Shown here piece after piece: positions 12,001 to 23,782 of a stretch of 64,000 nucleotides of DNA (its first letter is position 1; each line of letters starts with the position of its first letter). The notes below the pieces were generated by a model. The model saw only the letters and a program-made list of their open reading frames with translations, searched no databases and was not told where the DNA came from. A program made the translations under genes and the position numbers. The stretch covers positions 3,661,819-3,725,818 of the forward strand of contig NW_019091404.1 of assembly GCF_001949145.1 (NCBI RefSeq), read 5' to 3'. The stretch comes from Acanthaster planci. Taxonomy: Eukaryota > Echinodermata > Asteroidea > Valvatida > Acanthasteridae.

Positions 12001-15000
12001 CCTCAACGTTTGAGTCGGGCATAGGTTTGTGACAATTTTCTACTTTAAAGGTTCTCAACAAATGTGCATGTAAATGGTTACGAACAAATGAACAAAGAAA
12101 AAGAAATTCAGTCCTAAGAAAAAAGAGTCTACAAATTAGGGCACACTCAGTGTGTGTTCTGCCCTTCTGGATCTGCTGCTGTTTTCTTTTGTTAACAAGT
12201 TTTGTTCTTTAGCAGACTCCAAAAATTGACCCTAAAGTAGCTTTTGTCTTAGTGTTGCTTCAACTATGGCATTACCATGTCGAACTGAATTTTGTAATGT
12301 TCAGACATTACGCTATAGAAAAAAAGAAAAGAAAAAAAGAAGAAATATGAACAAGCGTACGTGGTAAGTTAACTATTGTCCATACAAAAGCTCAAGGCAA
12401 AATAAACAGCAACATGTATAAAAAAGTCTGAGCTCAAACTCATTCCAATGCTGCAAAGTCAAGGCCAGTATGAATGTTGGCTAAAGGCAGAAGCGTCAGT
12501 CTACAAAAGCAAGAGCCAAGAACAGCTACTTCAGCTTGTAAAATGAAAACCTGTCAAAGACTCTACAGTACATGTACAATGGGAACTGTGCTGTGCATTA
12601 GGGGGTGATAAATGGCCTTCAGAAAGGAGTGCAGCTTTGCAGCTTGATCGGTGCTGAATCTGTTTGGGTCAATCCAGGAAAATTCATAATGTATGGTTCT
12701 TAATATAAAAAGACAGTGAATAGATGTTCAAGGAAGATTGTAGCGGAAGGGGTGGTGACACAGGGTCAGGATGGTGAAGGGGAAGCGGGTAAGCAAGGTG
12801 AATTGTCAGTTCTATAAGACATAGTGTTAGTCCATATTCCTAGAGAAGTGTTTGCACTGGCATACAAGGTTTGACTATAGTACATGTATGTACTAACCAA
12901 AGATTCCAATAAGTACCTCCTTCCAGTAGATCAGGCCAGGTTTTGTTCATGATAGGAATAAGATCCTAAAAGGAAATGATATAAAATGATAAAGATGATT
13001 TGAGTGCTTTGGATTAATTTTTCATAATTTCTAAAATTCTTTTTAATGACACTTTTAATATCTGTTTGGGAAGGGAATCATTTGCAATTCAGCCTTTGGG
13101 CTATCATGACTGGATTAAAGCTATCAACACAGTTTGGACAGAATATCCCGAGTAATTAGATTGAATGGTTAGTTTTAGGTGTACTGCATGGAATACCTGA
13201 TTCCTCAGTTCAAGTACATGTACGTATAAGATGATGTAAATAAACACAAAGAATGAAAATTCTCTGACAAAGAGAAAGAATTTTGAGTGACTTGCAGGAA
13301 TGTTAACACCTTAGAACTGTTCATGAACTGTTCTTACTTCAATTTCATTCAGCTGGAATGGCCAACTTTTGTTGCAATTACTTGGTCCTTCAGTGCCAAC
13401 CTTTGAGGGCCTGCCATTACACAAATCAGAATATGGGTCATTAAGAAAAATTACGAGTTATTGAATATAACTTCAAAGCAAAATAATGTCACATTTACTC
13501 TTAAAGTAACAATTGTACATTTTGATATCAAACTATATAAGATATGCAGAGGATGTTTTTTGTCCATCTCTTTCCTAAAGGTCTCATACAAGTCTCTTTT
13601 CCAGTCATTTTCAGGGATAAGATTTTTCTTACCATAAGCCATGGATAGTCCAAGTTGAAACAGCTGTCGGAATAATGCATTTCTGTGCATCATTGTTGTT
13701 ATGCTTGTGTGATGCCTGCATGTGGACATAAAAAGCACAATGGACCACTTGCTAAAACCAACATTTATTGAATACCTTTTTGAAAATATGGTCATTTATC
13801 ATTACCCTGTCTGCTAGTGCTACAATTTTCTTCTGATTCACAGCCGGTTCATTTCAAGAAACATGGAAGGCCATGCAACAATGGTTGTAAAATGGCTCAA
13901 AACGACAAGAAGAAAGGTACAGTACATGTACATGTATGGACACAAATAACCTGCCACATGAAAGCCTGTACAGACTTTCACACGGCTAGACAAGGCGGAA
14001 ACAGTATGCCTAACAGCTTCTGTGATGGGCCACAAAAACTACATGAACATCTGTACACTCCGCAAGTCCTTTCAACATGCCAGTACTTATCCTATCACAA
14101 AAATGGTTTTTGTGAAGAATATTGGTACTGTAGTTTAAAACGTGTGAAGAAGAGCTATAGTATGCATATTTATAGGATCAGTGTCCTTCTTTATAGATTG
14201 CCCGGAAAACAATGAACACCAATCAGATGTGGCACAATATTAATCTTAACTTTTTTCTTTTGTTTTTTAGTCTGCAGCGTGCAGGAAGGTGTCAAATATA
14301 AAGACAAAAAAGAATATTACTTGTTACACAATGACTGCTTTAGTTGCCTTACATTATAGTACATGCAGAAACTCTCTGGCCACTGGTTCACAAAGAGAAG
14401 ATAGTCCCAGGAAAAGGACATTGTTGTTTTATCTTTTGCACCGTTTTCACTGAAAAAAATGCAGAGAGAAAAATAAATACACTGTACATGGTGTAATCCT
14501 GAACCAAACTTTTGGGGAGAGTGCCAAAAAATTGGAATTTTTTTTCATGTGACCTTTAACCCTAACATCCATGTTACCTTTTCAGGAGTGAGGTTACATA
14601 GGCCTAAACATTTAAATTTGGGGCTTTTAGCATGCTTTTTGAAGGAGGGAAATGAAATAGGCCAAAAGATTTTGCATTTCTATCAATTTTTTCAGAAATA
14701 TTTAATTCCTTTGTTGTTTGGGAAGCATGGCATTCCTCTCCCCTTCCACTAATCCATCCTTACATTGATCGCTTTAACATAATGCTTTAACCGCTCTGTC
14801 TCATAAAGAACAACCATGGGATTATTCATGTGTTCTACATGTAGGCTTCTCTTTTTAAATCGAACATATGGTGAACAAGGCAACATCTGAACATGGAAAG
14901 AGTAAAATAATGAAAAGTCCCAAAGTGTAACTGTTAACAAGACAACCTTAAGACAACTAATTAGGGGTAAGATGCGAGGTGATGCATTGGCATAACCATA

Positions 15001-15494
15001 ACAACCTGAGATGTGCAAGCTGTCGTGTCAGTCAAGTCTACTTCAACAAGGAAGGAGCTCAATTGCAGAATACTACGCCACCCCACATGATCAACCTCAT
15101 AGCCAGGTACAGGTCAAAGTGCCACACTCTTTTCAAGGGATTTTCACCTTGTACCCACGTAATCAGTCATTCCAGGGGTCGTTTTTTTTAGAGTGGCAGG
15201 GTATTCTGCAATTACTCCCAATTGGGGAAGGATGGCCATGATGATGGTGGGTACAACAATGTGTACGTGTAGGCCTACACCCAGAATTGTGAGGCAAATG
15301 CGTCGGACAAGCCGTCTAACAGCTGGGCTACATTGGTACTGTATACGAACGTACATGTAGGCCTAGCCTAACTAGGTGTATTTGTACACTCACCGCACGG
15401 ATTTGGAAACAACTTTGGGCATTGAAAACGAGCCACTCAACGCAAACAAGAATACCAAAGCAAACACAAAAACATGGATCCCGTATAGAGACAT
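9026..15494 (-). CDS. RNASET2: RNase T2 (secreted/lysosomal acid ribonuclease), complete, 8 exons
   Basis: Exons on the minus strand are 15494-15394, 14449-14353, 13715-13633, 13410-13338, 12965-12898, 10513-10400, 9800-9680 and 9208-9026 (TAG). All junctions are GT-AG with matching phase, giving 279 aa (human protein 256 aa). Residues 1 to about 24 form a signal peptide (hydrophobic core around FVFALVFLFAL). Both catalytic blocks of the T2 family are intact: CAS I WTIHGLWP (residues 88-95, His91) and CAS II HEWCKHGTC (143-151, Glu144, Lys147, His148). NCNKSWPFQLNEIE at 105-118 matches the family segment between them. Candidate N-glycosylation sites include N66, N107 and N125. The family cleaves single-stranded RNA through a 2',3'-cyclic phosphate, in lysosomes or outside the cell. 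The start is the only ATG that opens the signal peptide. Confidence 0.95.
10514..12897. other. Large intron 5 of the RNase T2 gene
   Basis: This 2.4-kb intron separates the exon ending in the first base pair of the split Trp141 codon from the CAS II exon. It contains a purine-rich A/G tract near 12310-12350 and a few TACATGTA motifs. The open frames here have no splice-compatible, conserved-looking sequence. Flanking exons join in phase without it, so no missing coding exon is needed. Confidence 0.7.
15185..15330 (-). repeat. SINE-like, possibly tRNA-derived interspersed repeat
   Basis: On the minus strand the first part reads TAGCCCAGCTGTTAGACGG, which resembles an RNA polymerase III A box (tRNA D-arm type). 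A degenerate B-box-like stretch follows about 35 bp on. The element ends in GCAGAATACCCTGCCACT, shared with 4394-4440. It lies in intron 1 of the RNase T2 gene. The tRNA origin is an inference from the A-box similarity alone. Confidence 0.4.
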
Positions 15495-15721
15495 TTTGAA
15501 GGTACCAGTTCAGCAACCCGAATGACCATGCGGAAAAGGAAGATACATGTAAAAAGCTATTTCAAGCGCAGTACCACCACCACGTGATTCGACTCTCCAA
15601 ACAAACAACCGAAACTTAACAGCTGATAGAAATAGCGCCCTCAATAGTTCAGCAAACTCGCCGCACAAACAAGACATTTCAGACAGCAGAATAGGAAAAC
15701 GGTGTACTAACCTAATAAATA
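15495..15721. promoter_or_regulatory. Divergent promoter between RNase T2 and isopentenyl phosphate kinase
   Basis: Only 227 bp separate the two start codons, so both 5' UTRs and promoters must share this segment unless an upstream non-coding exon exists. It contains CCACCACCACGTGATTC with a CACGTG core at 15581-15586. On the RNase T2 strand this reads TCACGTGG, close to the TCACGTG core of CLEAR/TFEB lysosomal elements. No TATA box is obvious in either direction. A bidirectional housekeeping promoter is the likely reading; the transcription-factor assignment is inference. Confidence 0.55.
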
Positions 15722-17430
15722 ATGCGTGTGGAATGTATCATTAAACTCGGTGGAAGTGCTGTAACAGCCAAAGGAGTCTTAGAAACAGAGAAGTTAGATG
15801 AAATCCGTAAATTTGCTGAGTTCTTGAGACTACAGATAACAGACGACAGGCGATTCATTGTTGTACACGGAGCTGGGTGGGTTTACGTTTGTTTGTTTTT
15901 TTTTTAGCTCTGTTTGTGTTTTGTTTTTTTTTAGCTCTGGGCCAACACTGACGTACCAAAGTCAGCCTAACTAGCCAGAGGTTGGTCATCCGGTGGCTGC
16001 CCCTACATTTGGCTTGGTGGGGTAAAACTTCAAACTCTTTATTACAATACATGTGAAGTACGTACAGTGTTTCTCATTATCATCAGGTGATGAACTCTCA
16101 TAAGTTGCCATGAATTTAAAACTGAGATGTACTGTACGTGAGGTCTTGACAATAAATGAAAAATTTACATGCTTCAATCGTTTCTTTTATGCTTAAACAG
16201 CTCATTTGGGCACTTCCAGGCTAAAGAATATGGAGTTGCACAGGGTTACCATGGTAACCAAGATCATGTTAGAAGTGACCGAGTCAAGATGGGGTTCTGC
16301 AAGACACGAGTGTCTGTCACCAAAGTAAGTCTAGAATGACCAAGAAATTTAATTGTTCATTCTGTCAAAACAATCTGCCGTCTAAGTTGAGATTTATCTT
16401 TGTGTTTTTTTTAATTGTAGCTGAATCATATTATTGTGAACGAGTTGGTTTGTCAAGGAGTCAACGCTGTTGGAATTTCTGTAAGTTCAGAAGGTGATTC
16501 CATGTACTTGCTGAGTCTTCTTAGCTAAGCTGTTCTTAGCTCTGTGCATGAACTGAAGAGAATTTTGTGTGATTTTTAAATGACAGTGCACAGTTTTTGG
16601 AGTTGGGCTTGGGGTGTAATACTCTCCTAAAAGAATTGTTGTTGTTATTTGACCTCTACAAAAAATACCCCCAAATGATAAAAACAAACCAAACAAACAA
16701 ACCAACCGAAAATCACATGTAAATGAATGTAAACACACGAAAATGAATGACACAGCTTTCTTGCTTTTTGTTTGTCCTTTTTTGGCTATATCAGCCTTGT
16801 GGTAGCTGGGTGACTGATGACGGGAGTGTTGTTCAGTCTGATATAGACAGCATCAAAGATCTCCTTTTGGAAGGCTATCAACCTGTGATGCATGGTGATT
16901 GTGTGTTGGACAGATGCAAAGGTTGCACTATCCTCAGTGGAGATACAGTCATAGAGGTATGCTGTCTTTTGGGCATTGGATTGGGGAACTATTTCCCAAC
17001 AGTTAAGGGGCCGGCATTCTTCCCATTTCCCACTCTCTGGGAATTAATTTTAATTTTTCTTTTCACTTTTCAGAAACTGTGTTCAGTATTTCGCCCTAAA
17101 TGTGTATTATTTCTGGCTGATGTTGATGGTGTATATGACAAACCACCAACAGACTTTGCTGCACAACTGCTTCCTGTTATAACAATAGGACATGATGGTG
17201 AACTTTCTTTACCTGTAGCAACAACACAGCAAGCACATGATGTTACTGGAGGTATTTTGAAGAAGTTGAAAACAGCAGCTTCAATTGTAAGAGCAAGCAA
17301 CAGAGATACCTCAGTATTTATATGTCGCATAAACAGCTTGGCAGCTTCCAATGTTATGACTAATGGAAAACTGTTAGGAGAATTTGGAACTGAAATTAAG
17401 ATGCAGTTCAGTGATGAGACATTTCATTGA
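15722..17430 (+). CDS. Isopentenyl phosphate kinase, complete, 5 exons
   Basis: Exons are 15722-15876, 16201-16324, 16421-16480, 16795-16956 and 17074-17430 (TGA), all GT-AG and in phase, giving 285 aa. It belongs to the amino-acid-kinase fold. The N-terminus carries IIKLGGSAVT (Lys8, Gly10, Gly11), and VVHGAGSFGHFQA at 47-59 holds the family's diagnostic catalytic His (His56). Further family marks are HGDCVLD (146-152), SGD (161-163), ADVDGVY (182-188) and DVTGG (223-227). The known reaction is ATP-dependent phosphorylation of isopentenyl phosphate to isopentenyl diphosphate. The His of the GSFGH block separates it from other members of the superfamily. It shares a divergent promoter with RNase T2. 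An AATAAA at 17757-17762 is a good polyadenylation signal. The start is the first ATG and sits directly before the kinase N-terminal strand. Confidence 0.94.
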
Positions 17431-17756
17431 ATCACCCAACGGTTAATTCTGTGAGGATTAGCAAGGAATACCTTTCGTATCGAAGATCTCAATCCACACA
17501 TGTTTTCATTATGTGCAAAAATTGAGTTTTCCGCTGTACACGTTATATGAGTATTCATCACTTGCTATTCTTTCAATAGAAGTTGGGAAGATGGCTCATT
17601 TTTGTGGGGAGAAAATGCAAACTGAAATTCTACCGTGTTTGGTAATTTACTATGTTTCAATACACAGTACATCCAGTAAATATACAGATGCAATTTGAAT
17701 GAGTTTTCCAGATAATTTGGACTTTTGAGTTTCATTTTTCTACAAACACTATGGTG

Positions 17757-17762
17757 AATAAA
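17757..17762 (+). terminator. AATAAA polyadenylation signal for the isopentenyl phosphate kinase gene
   Basis: A canonical AATAAA lies about 330 bp after the TGA and before the converging MAD2L2 3' end. No experimental end is known. Confidence 0.5.
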
Positions 17763-18174
17763 TGAATAATCACTTGTTATTGTTTCAATATGAGTTGGGA
17801 ATATAGTTGACTCTTTTTGTGAAGAGCAAATACACACTAATATTTTATCATGTTTGGTACTTCACTAGCATGTTTTATTAAACAGTAATCCAGTAAATAT
17901 ACAGATGCCACAAGTTAGAATACACCTGATAGTTTACCTGATAAGATGGATTTCAGAATTTCATTTGTTTTATAAATGCTATAATGAATTTTAAACAAAT
18001 TTTCCAACAAATTTACAGCACAATCAAGAAGAGCGTTGACTTCTTTAAAAGAGAACTTGGTTTCTGTTCAACAACTTAAAAGTGATTTCAGCTTTATGAA
18101 ACATTCTGAAGAATATCTTAACTTCAAGGCAGCCCTTACAAGACCATCTGCCTGTAAAAGCTAATAACTTTGCA

Positions 18175-18180
18175 TTTATT
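18175..18180 (-). terminator. Candidate AATAAA polyadenylation signal for MAD2L2
   Basis: AATAAA on the minus strand about 215 bp after the MAD2L2 stop. The 17431-18393 stretch between the two convergent genes holds only their 3' UTRs and short AT-rich sequence; two near-repeats of 'CAGTAAATATACAGATGC' (about 17675 and 17891) suggest a local duplication there. Confidence 0.45.
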
Positions 18181-18393
18181 TGGCATTAAAAACACCAGTG
18201 AAAACAGGCACACCAAGATCATCCAAGTGAATACACATTAAGTACCCATAAGTACAGAGTGCAACAATTGTACAAAGAAAACACTAAGGAATAGCGTACT
18301 CCATTACTTAGCACTGTGCAGTCACATTGGAATAACCTAGCACATACATGTACATGTAGGCTTTGTCCCAATTAGAAACTCTCCGCTTCAGTG

Positions 18394-21300
18394 TCATGAA
18401 GGAATCTCTACTGTCAACTTTGGACATACTTCCTCAACATACAACTGCATCTATAAATAAGAAATAATCCAAACAAGTCATTTTAATGGAAACATCCCTC
18501 ACACAATGGAAACCCACTTTGGAATAAATGGTGCAACAGTGTAAAGAAAGTTCTAGAACAAAATCAAAGCAATGGTTGATATATATTTCTTTCATACAAT
18601 CCTGTGTAATTGTTTCGAAGGTGCGAGATATAAGCAAGCAATAACAGCACTACTTGGAAAAAACGATTGAGATTTTGCCAGCTGTGTCAGTTCTAAATAC
18701 CTTTATTAAATCAGATGACATGGCCTTCAGTGGGGTCAGCCTAGAATCACTCAGACTGTAAAGATGTTGGTCTGCTTCTATCCAGGGAAAGTCCTGTGGG
18801 TAAAACCAACAAATTTAATCTGCAGTCCGAAACATACATGTAGGCCTATAGATCTTTGTTACATGTATGACTATCCATAATACCATGAGTACTGTTGACC
18901 ACTATGCGGTAGGTTAGTAGGCAAGCACAGAAATTCTCTCCCGACAGAAAGCTTGTGTACTTTACTACCAATAATTATCAGTTTAGCTGTATGGATTAAC
19001 AGCCAAACATCACATGCACAAGTTCTTACAATGGTTTGCTAGCATTAAAAGCAGACTGCTCTTTATCTTAAACTGTGAAAATGTTACGTGTTATTATGAA
19101 AACCAACTGAAGGTAAAAAGTTTGAAAAGGTCCCCAGTAGGATCATACATATGTATGTCACTGACCTGAATGAACTGACTGTTTTCTATGGAAAACACTG
19201 CTGAGCTTTTGGTGTGCACAAGAATTTTAAAGGAGCAGTCTGGAAAGGAAACAAGTTATGAGAGTTAAATGACTCTTCTTCATACTTGATATTCACCTGC
19301 CTACTCTGCCATTATAATAATCTGTGGGAACGGTTGGTCCAGTGACACCACATGTTCCAGGCTGAACGCATCCTTGTACATACAGAGTGCACATATTCAC
19401 TTTATAAATGTACATCTTGAAGCAGCTAATACACTTTATGTACACATATATACATATATAGGGACACAGGTAGGTATGTGAAAGCCTTCTTGGAAGAAAT
19501 CTTCATAAGAGTTCCATAGAGCACAAGTTTTGCACTGTCAAGGACACTCTCTTTGCTCTCACTCTAAAAGAATTTATACAATCATGATGGACATCCATTA
19601 AGAATGAAAATAGACATTCTTGTCGGACTTGTGCCAGGACTTCTTCCATACCTGGAGGATTGGCCTGTAGGGAAGCATCACATGTGCTGATTCTCAATAA
19701 GAATGCCCTAAGTGATTGCTCCATCCTAAGTAAGTAGCTGTCACTGGTCAGACTGCGAGATGCTGGGGGAGAGATTTCAAAGACAAACCTCTCTATGGGT
19801 TGATGGTCTGAGCTGATGATGACAATAGACAAAGATTGAATCTCATCCTAGATGATCAAAGGAGAAAATCAGCTGATGTCAAAATTTAAAATCTAAATCA
19901 CTAAAAATTCAAAAGTATGAACCCATGTCTTAAAAATATGCACATTTACATGTATTTGTAATAACATGTGAACTTTTACTAGCTACTACAGGTTGTTATG
20001 TGGAGAGGTTCACATCTGCCCTTTTCTCTGGTGATGAAAACTTCTAAATGCCTCAGCTTGAAATTATCAATGTGCAACTTCAGCGAAGAAAACAGTTTTG
20101 AGTTCAGTTTCAAACTTTGGACAATAATAAGTCCATTTGGGTCAGATTTCTTAAAGTTTCTTGTAAAAGTAAATGCTTACTTTCTCCATCAATGGTTTCA
20201 TCCCTTCCAGAACATCAGTAATGTACTTGTTGAGTTCTGGATGGCGAGACATCTTTAAAAAATGCAAAGAGTTACGGAATGATTAATTCTCTTTGGCACC
20301 GGTAGAAAAGAGAATTCTCATCTCCTCGGAAGGGGGAGGTCGCATAGTTTGTTGCGTATTTGAGGACTGCGTTTAAGGGATGCTGGTCAATCGCGGTCAT
20401 CATGCTATACCCTTCATTTTTCTAATTTCTGTGTTTCTTATACAGGTAATATGTATTTAAATAATCCACATTCAAAGTACATGTACATGTATCTTCTGCG
20501 AACCAGTCATTGGTCGACCTTGGAGCTTGTTCGCTCATCTAAGCACTTGATCGCCTTCGGGGGGTCAGACAGGAATTTTCAGATTCTCTTTTTCCTTCCT
20601 GTTTTTCGCCTGTCTCAAGGTCGACAAACAAAATGCTTTTTCACATTAATTGTCGAGTTTTCAAAGGTAATTGCATGTATTAAAACATTTTTTAGGCTTC
20701 AAGTAAACTGTTGGAAGAGTGCAAGTGGAAACCAAATGTTAGCATGATGAAAAGGCATGTCTAATGTTCAATTTGTAATACAGTCTGAATGGGATCGGAA
20801 GTGAAACTTTTAAAATGGAAGTTTACATGTACCTCCTCACGTTTGGCGGATGGTAACAAATACAAGAATCATTATGGATTGTGTTAGTTTGCGAGACAAA
20901 ATTGAACGAATGTCTTATAAGCATATATTCACATGGCCAGGTGCACATTATGATCAAGCTGGAAGTGCAGGATTGTATTTCGAAGCTATGAGTTCGGGTA
21001 TGTGTGACCATAAACCAGCAAGAATAAAACATGGAAAATAGAATATGCACTTGTATTTTTATTCTGCAAGTCTATTGCAGGAATGCAATATGGTTTATTA
21101 CCGGGCCTGAGATGAGATTACATGTATCCTGTAAGAGTGTGGAGTACATGTACAGGTACACTGTATCTTCTGTTGGTGATAAAACATGATGTGACTTGGC
21201 TAACTGACATAATCACCATACAAATAAAAAAGATCAAATATTGAGAGTCTTTAAGGGGCAGAGCCTTCTGATTCTGTGAACCAGACATTTCCCAATGTGA

Positions 21301-23419
21301 CAATAAACTGCAGACTTCTATGCTTAGACTACGTGTACATGTATGAAGGCGTGAATGTACATTTTGTTGGTTTAATCATCTTACCTGTACTGGTATGTTG
21401 TACTTCTTTCTCCGGTCAAAAATCCCAGAGGGATACAAACTTCTGACATGTAGGATTTGATGAATAGCTACCTCTAGGAATTCACACAGTATGTCAGCGG
21501 ACACTTGGATAAGGATAGGAAAACACCACCAAATATAATTAAATGAGTTTGGGTTGTGATGGGTGGTTAAAATGAGTAGGATGAAGATAAATCTGACCAA
21601 ACATGATCATCCCACCAAGGAAGAAATTTCTTCCCCTGTGATCTTCCTGTCAATATGGAGACACCCCAGGTGCCTTCAGGAGTGAAGTTATCCTGAAATT
21701 CTTTGCATGTGCCTAGAATCACCAAAATATGATTGTTGAAACTAGAGTTGCTGTGATTCTTGACTAAATGAAGTGAATATATAATTGCGGGGCATAGTGG
21801 AAACAGGGCAAAGTGACAGCAGGGCGATGGGGTGAAGTGGAGATGGGGTGAAATGGCAATGGGGCAAAGTGGTTAGGGGGCAAAGTGACTGACACTGAAA
21901 TGAAATACTACATGTATTTGTGCAGTAAATTAAATGGTGATAATGAAATGTTAGAATTAAAATTTAGTGTGATAAGATTAAAGTTGAGTGCTCTCATTAA
22001 TAAATGTTTGAGCAGCTTGCAAACATGGAAGTATATGTACAACAATCCTTTGGCTGTCAAACAGTGTTTTTTGCTTATCATACATGTATGTGAAATTCCC
22101 AACCTTAACACCAATATACTGCACATGTGAGCATGAAGGTGTTACAGAATTTGTAGACATGTATGCATACATACATGTAGTTGTGGACGAATAAATGAAA
22201 ATGTATACAGTTTTGAAGTTCATGCAAGGTTAAAAATTGTCAGAAGAATCTTTCAAGAAAACAAATGCCACTTTCACTTTACAAATCCATTCAGTTAGTG
22301 ATGAATCTTGAAAATACAAGAATGTGTAGACAAGTACAGTTGCAGCAATTCCTGTCCTACATGTATGTGTAGGTCCCTAACTGATTCATTCTTCTTCAAG
22401 TCTAGTCTACATGTAGATGAAAAACACAAAGACAAGCAAGCTGAACAATGACTCAGCATGTTACATGTATGTATGTAAAAAGTTCTGTCATGTCTAAAAA
22501 ATTGATGAAGTGTGTGCAATTGGAGGAGAGACTGTCGCATCCTAGCTCTACAGTTGGCTGTGTACAGAGGCTGTGGAAAGTTTAGTGATTTTTGTAGTAT
22601 TTTCTAAAAACATTTGAAAATTTGTTTCAGTTCCAGATTCATGTCATTTTAATACATGTATTTCATCAACAAATGACTGTTACTGTCACCATAACTGATG
22701 AAAAACCCTTACAACCAAGCCGTATGCAAAGGAAACAAATTCTGTTTCCAGATGGTCAGTGACCGTGGCAGCATGGTAGCACATAACCGTCCATGTCGAA
22801 AAACAAGACTTGTTATACAGAGGGCGCAAGTGGAACCGGCAAATATTGTGGACCTGGACAAACAACATGTACATACATGTACATGCCTCTGAAAGAGTTC
22901 GGTAGCACTAGCATTTGTATTTCAAATGACTTCCCCAAACTGTTTAGTGTTTTACTCTTACTTAGGTACATGTAGGCCTAACATGCCTAACTGGAAAATT
23001 TCTGAATATTTATAGATGAATGCGTAATGAATGCAATGTCAATGATGCATGACATCATGATGACATGGACATGATTGATGGACTAAGAACTTTATACATA
23101 ACTTGATCACTGCTTTTTATTAACTAGAAATGGGTTAAAAACCAATTAAAGCCACTGTTAGCTGTAAAGCTTTCCAAAGAACCAGATAATGCAGTCACCC
23201 AGCAACAATCATAAATATGAAGTGAACATGTGGAGGCTGGGCTTGCTGGCTCCAGCGCCTATTAATACTAGGCCTACATCATGTATTTGACTAGGCCTAA
23301 AAAAGTAATGTAGTTAGTGCCTGACATGCCGGAATTCTTTTCTTCCAAAGTTCTTTTTTTTTCAACTCACCCTGCGATAACTTTACTCCATTGTCACTGT
23401 TACCCTCCTCCGATGCCAT
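18394..23419 (-). CDS. MAD2L2: MAD2L2 / REV7 HORMA-domain protein, complete, 7 exons
   Basis: Exons on the minus strand are 23419-23371, 21503-21385, 20252-20181, 19847-19652, 19239-19166, 18793-18701 and 18450-18394 (TGA). All are GT-AG and in phase, giving 219 aa (human 211 aa). The HORMA fold is recognisable throughout: [80 protein letters not shown] and the C-terminal MQLYVEE. Residues that in human REV7 contact REV3 and SHLD3 peptides (Tyr63, Trp171, Leu186) are kept as Tyr66, Trp174 and Leu189. The protein is the accessory subunit of DNA polymerase zeta and part of shieldin, and also affects APC/C. The N-terminal 16 residues are acidic and differ from the human start. Exon 2 could be mistaken for a start, but the upstream exon with ATG joins cleanly. 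Confidence 0.96.
20253..21384. other. Intron 2 of MAD2L2
   Basis: AT-rich intron of 1.1 kb. It carries TACATGTA motifs at about 20475-20490 and 21118-21160 and a short inverted pair GTCGACCTTG (about 20514) / CAAGGTCGAC (about 20617). No exon is needed or seen. Confidence 0.6.
21504..23370. other. Intron 1 of MAD2L2
   Basis: A 1.9-kb intron between the 16-residue N-terminal exon and the first HORMA exon. It contains the minisatellite at 21795-21895 and several TACATGTA clusters (about 22080, 22150-22180, 22360, 22460, 22865). No coding exon was recognised. Confidence 0.6.
21795..21895. repeat. Degenerate minisatellite, GGGGCAAAGTGG-type units
   Basis: About five imperfect units of roughly 16-23 bp follow one another, each a variant of (A)TGGGG(C/T)(A/G)AAGTGG plus a few bases. 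The unit is G-rich on the plus strand. It lies in intron 1 of MAD2L2. Confidence 0.65.
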
Positions 23420-23529
23420 AACTGCAAGTTATATCACATCATTACCGGGAGCAAAATAATGTTTGCCAGCTTATTGATAATGTTGATGCCACACACCCTT
23501 ACATGAGTATTATGCTGTACATTCATTCG

Positions 23530-23545
23530 ATTTCGGCGCCACACG
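23530..23545. promoter_or_regulatory. E2F-like site upstream of MAD2L2
   Basis: TTTCGGCGCC at 23531-23540 lies about 110 bp upstream of the MAD2L2 ATG and resembles the E2F consensus TTTSGCGC in a locally CpG-richer patch. A cell-cycle link would suit a repair gene, but one short match is weak evidence. Confidence 0.25.
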
Positions 23546-23782
23546 GATAGCGCCACCAAGAGCTAGAAGAGAACAAAATTAAAGTTATTAAAAGACAGTC
23601 TCTGTTGACTGACTTTTTGAAGAGGTTTGTGTAAAATTTGAAGCTCTATAGTCCACTGCAAGGCAAGTTGTCCTCCGAGGTAACAAGAAAATTCAGGGAT
23701 TCATTCAGGAATGGGCCTGTTCAGGTGCTACAGGTTTTTTCCCTAATATTATAAGGTGTCCAAAGGAAGAATAATACGAGCG

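Noticed and set aside
13817-14215. 132-codon plus-strand open frame
   Set aside because: It lies antisense in an RNase T2 intron and includes TACATGTA repeat; no protein features.
17070-17351. 93-codon minus-strand frame over the last kinase exon
   Set aside because: Shadow of the conserved plus-strand exon.
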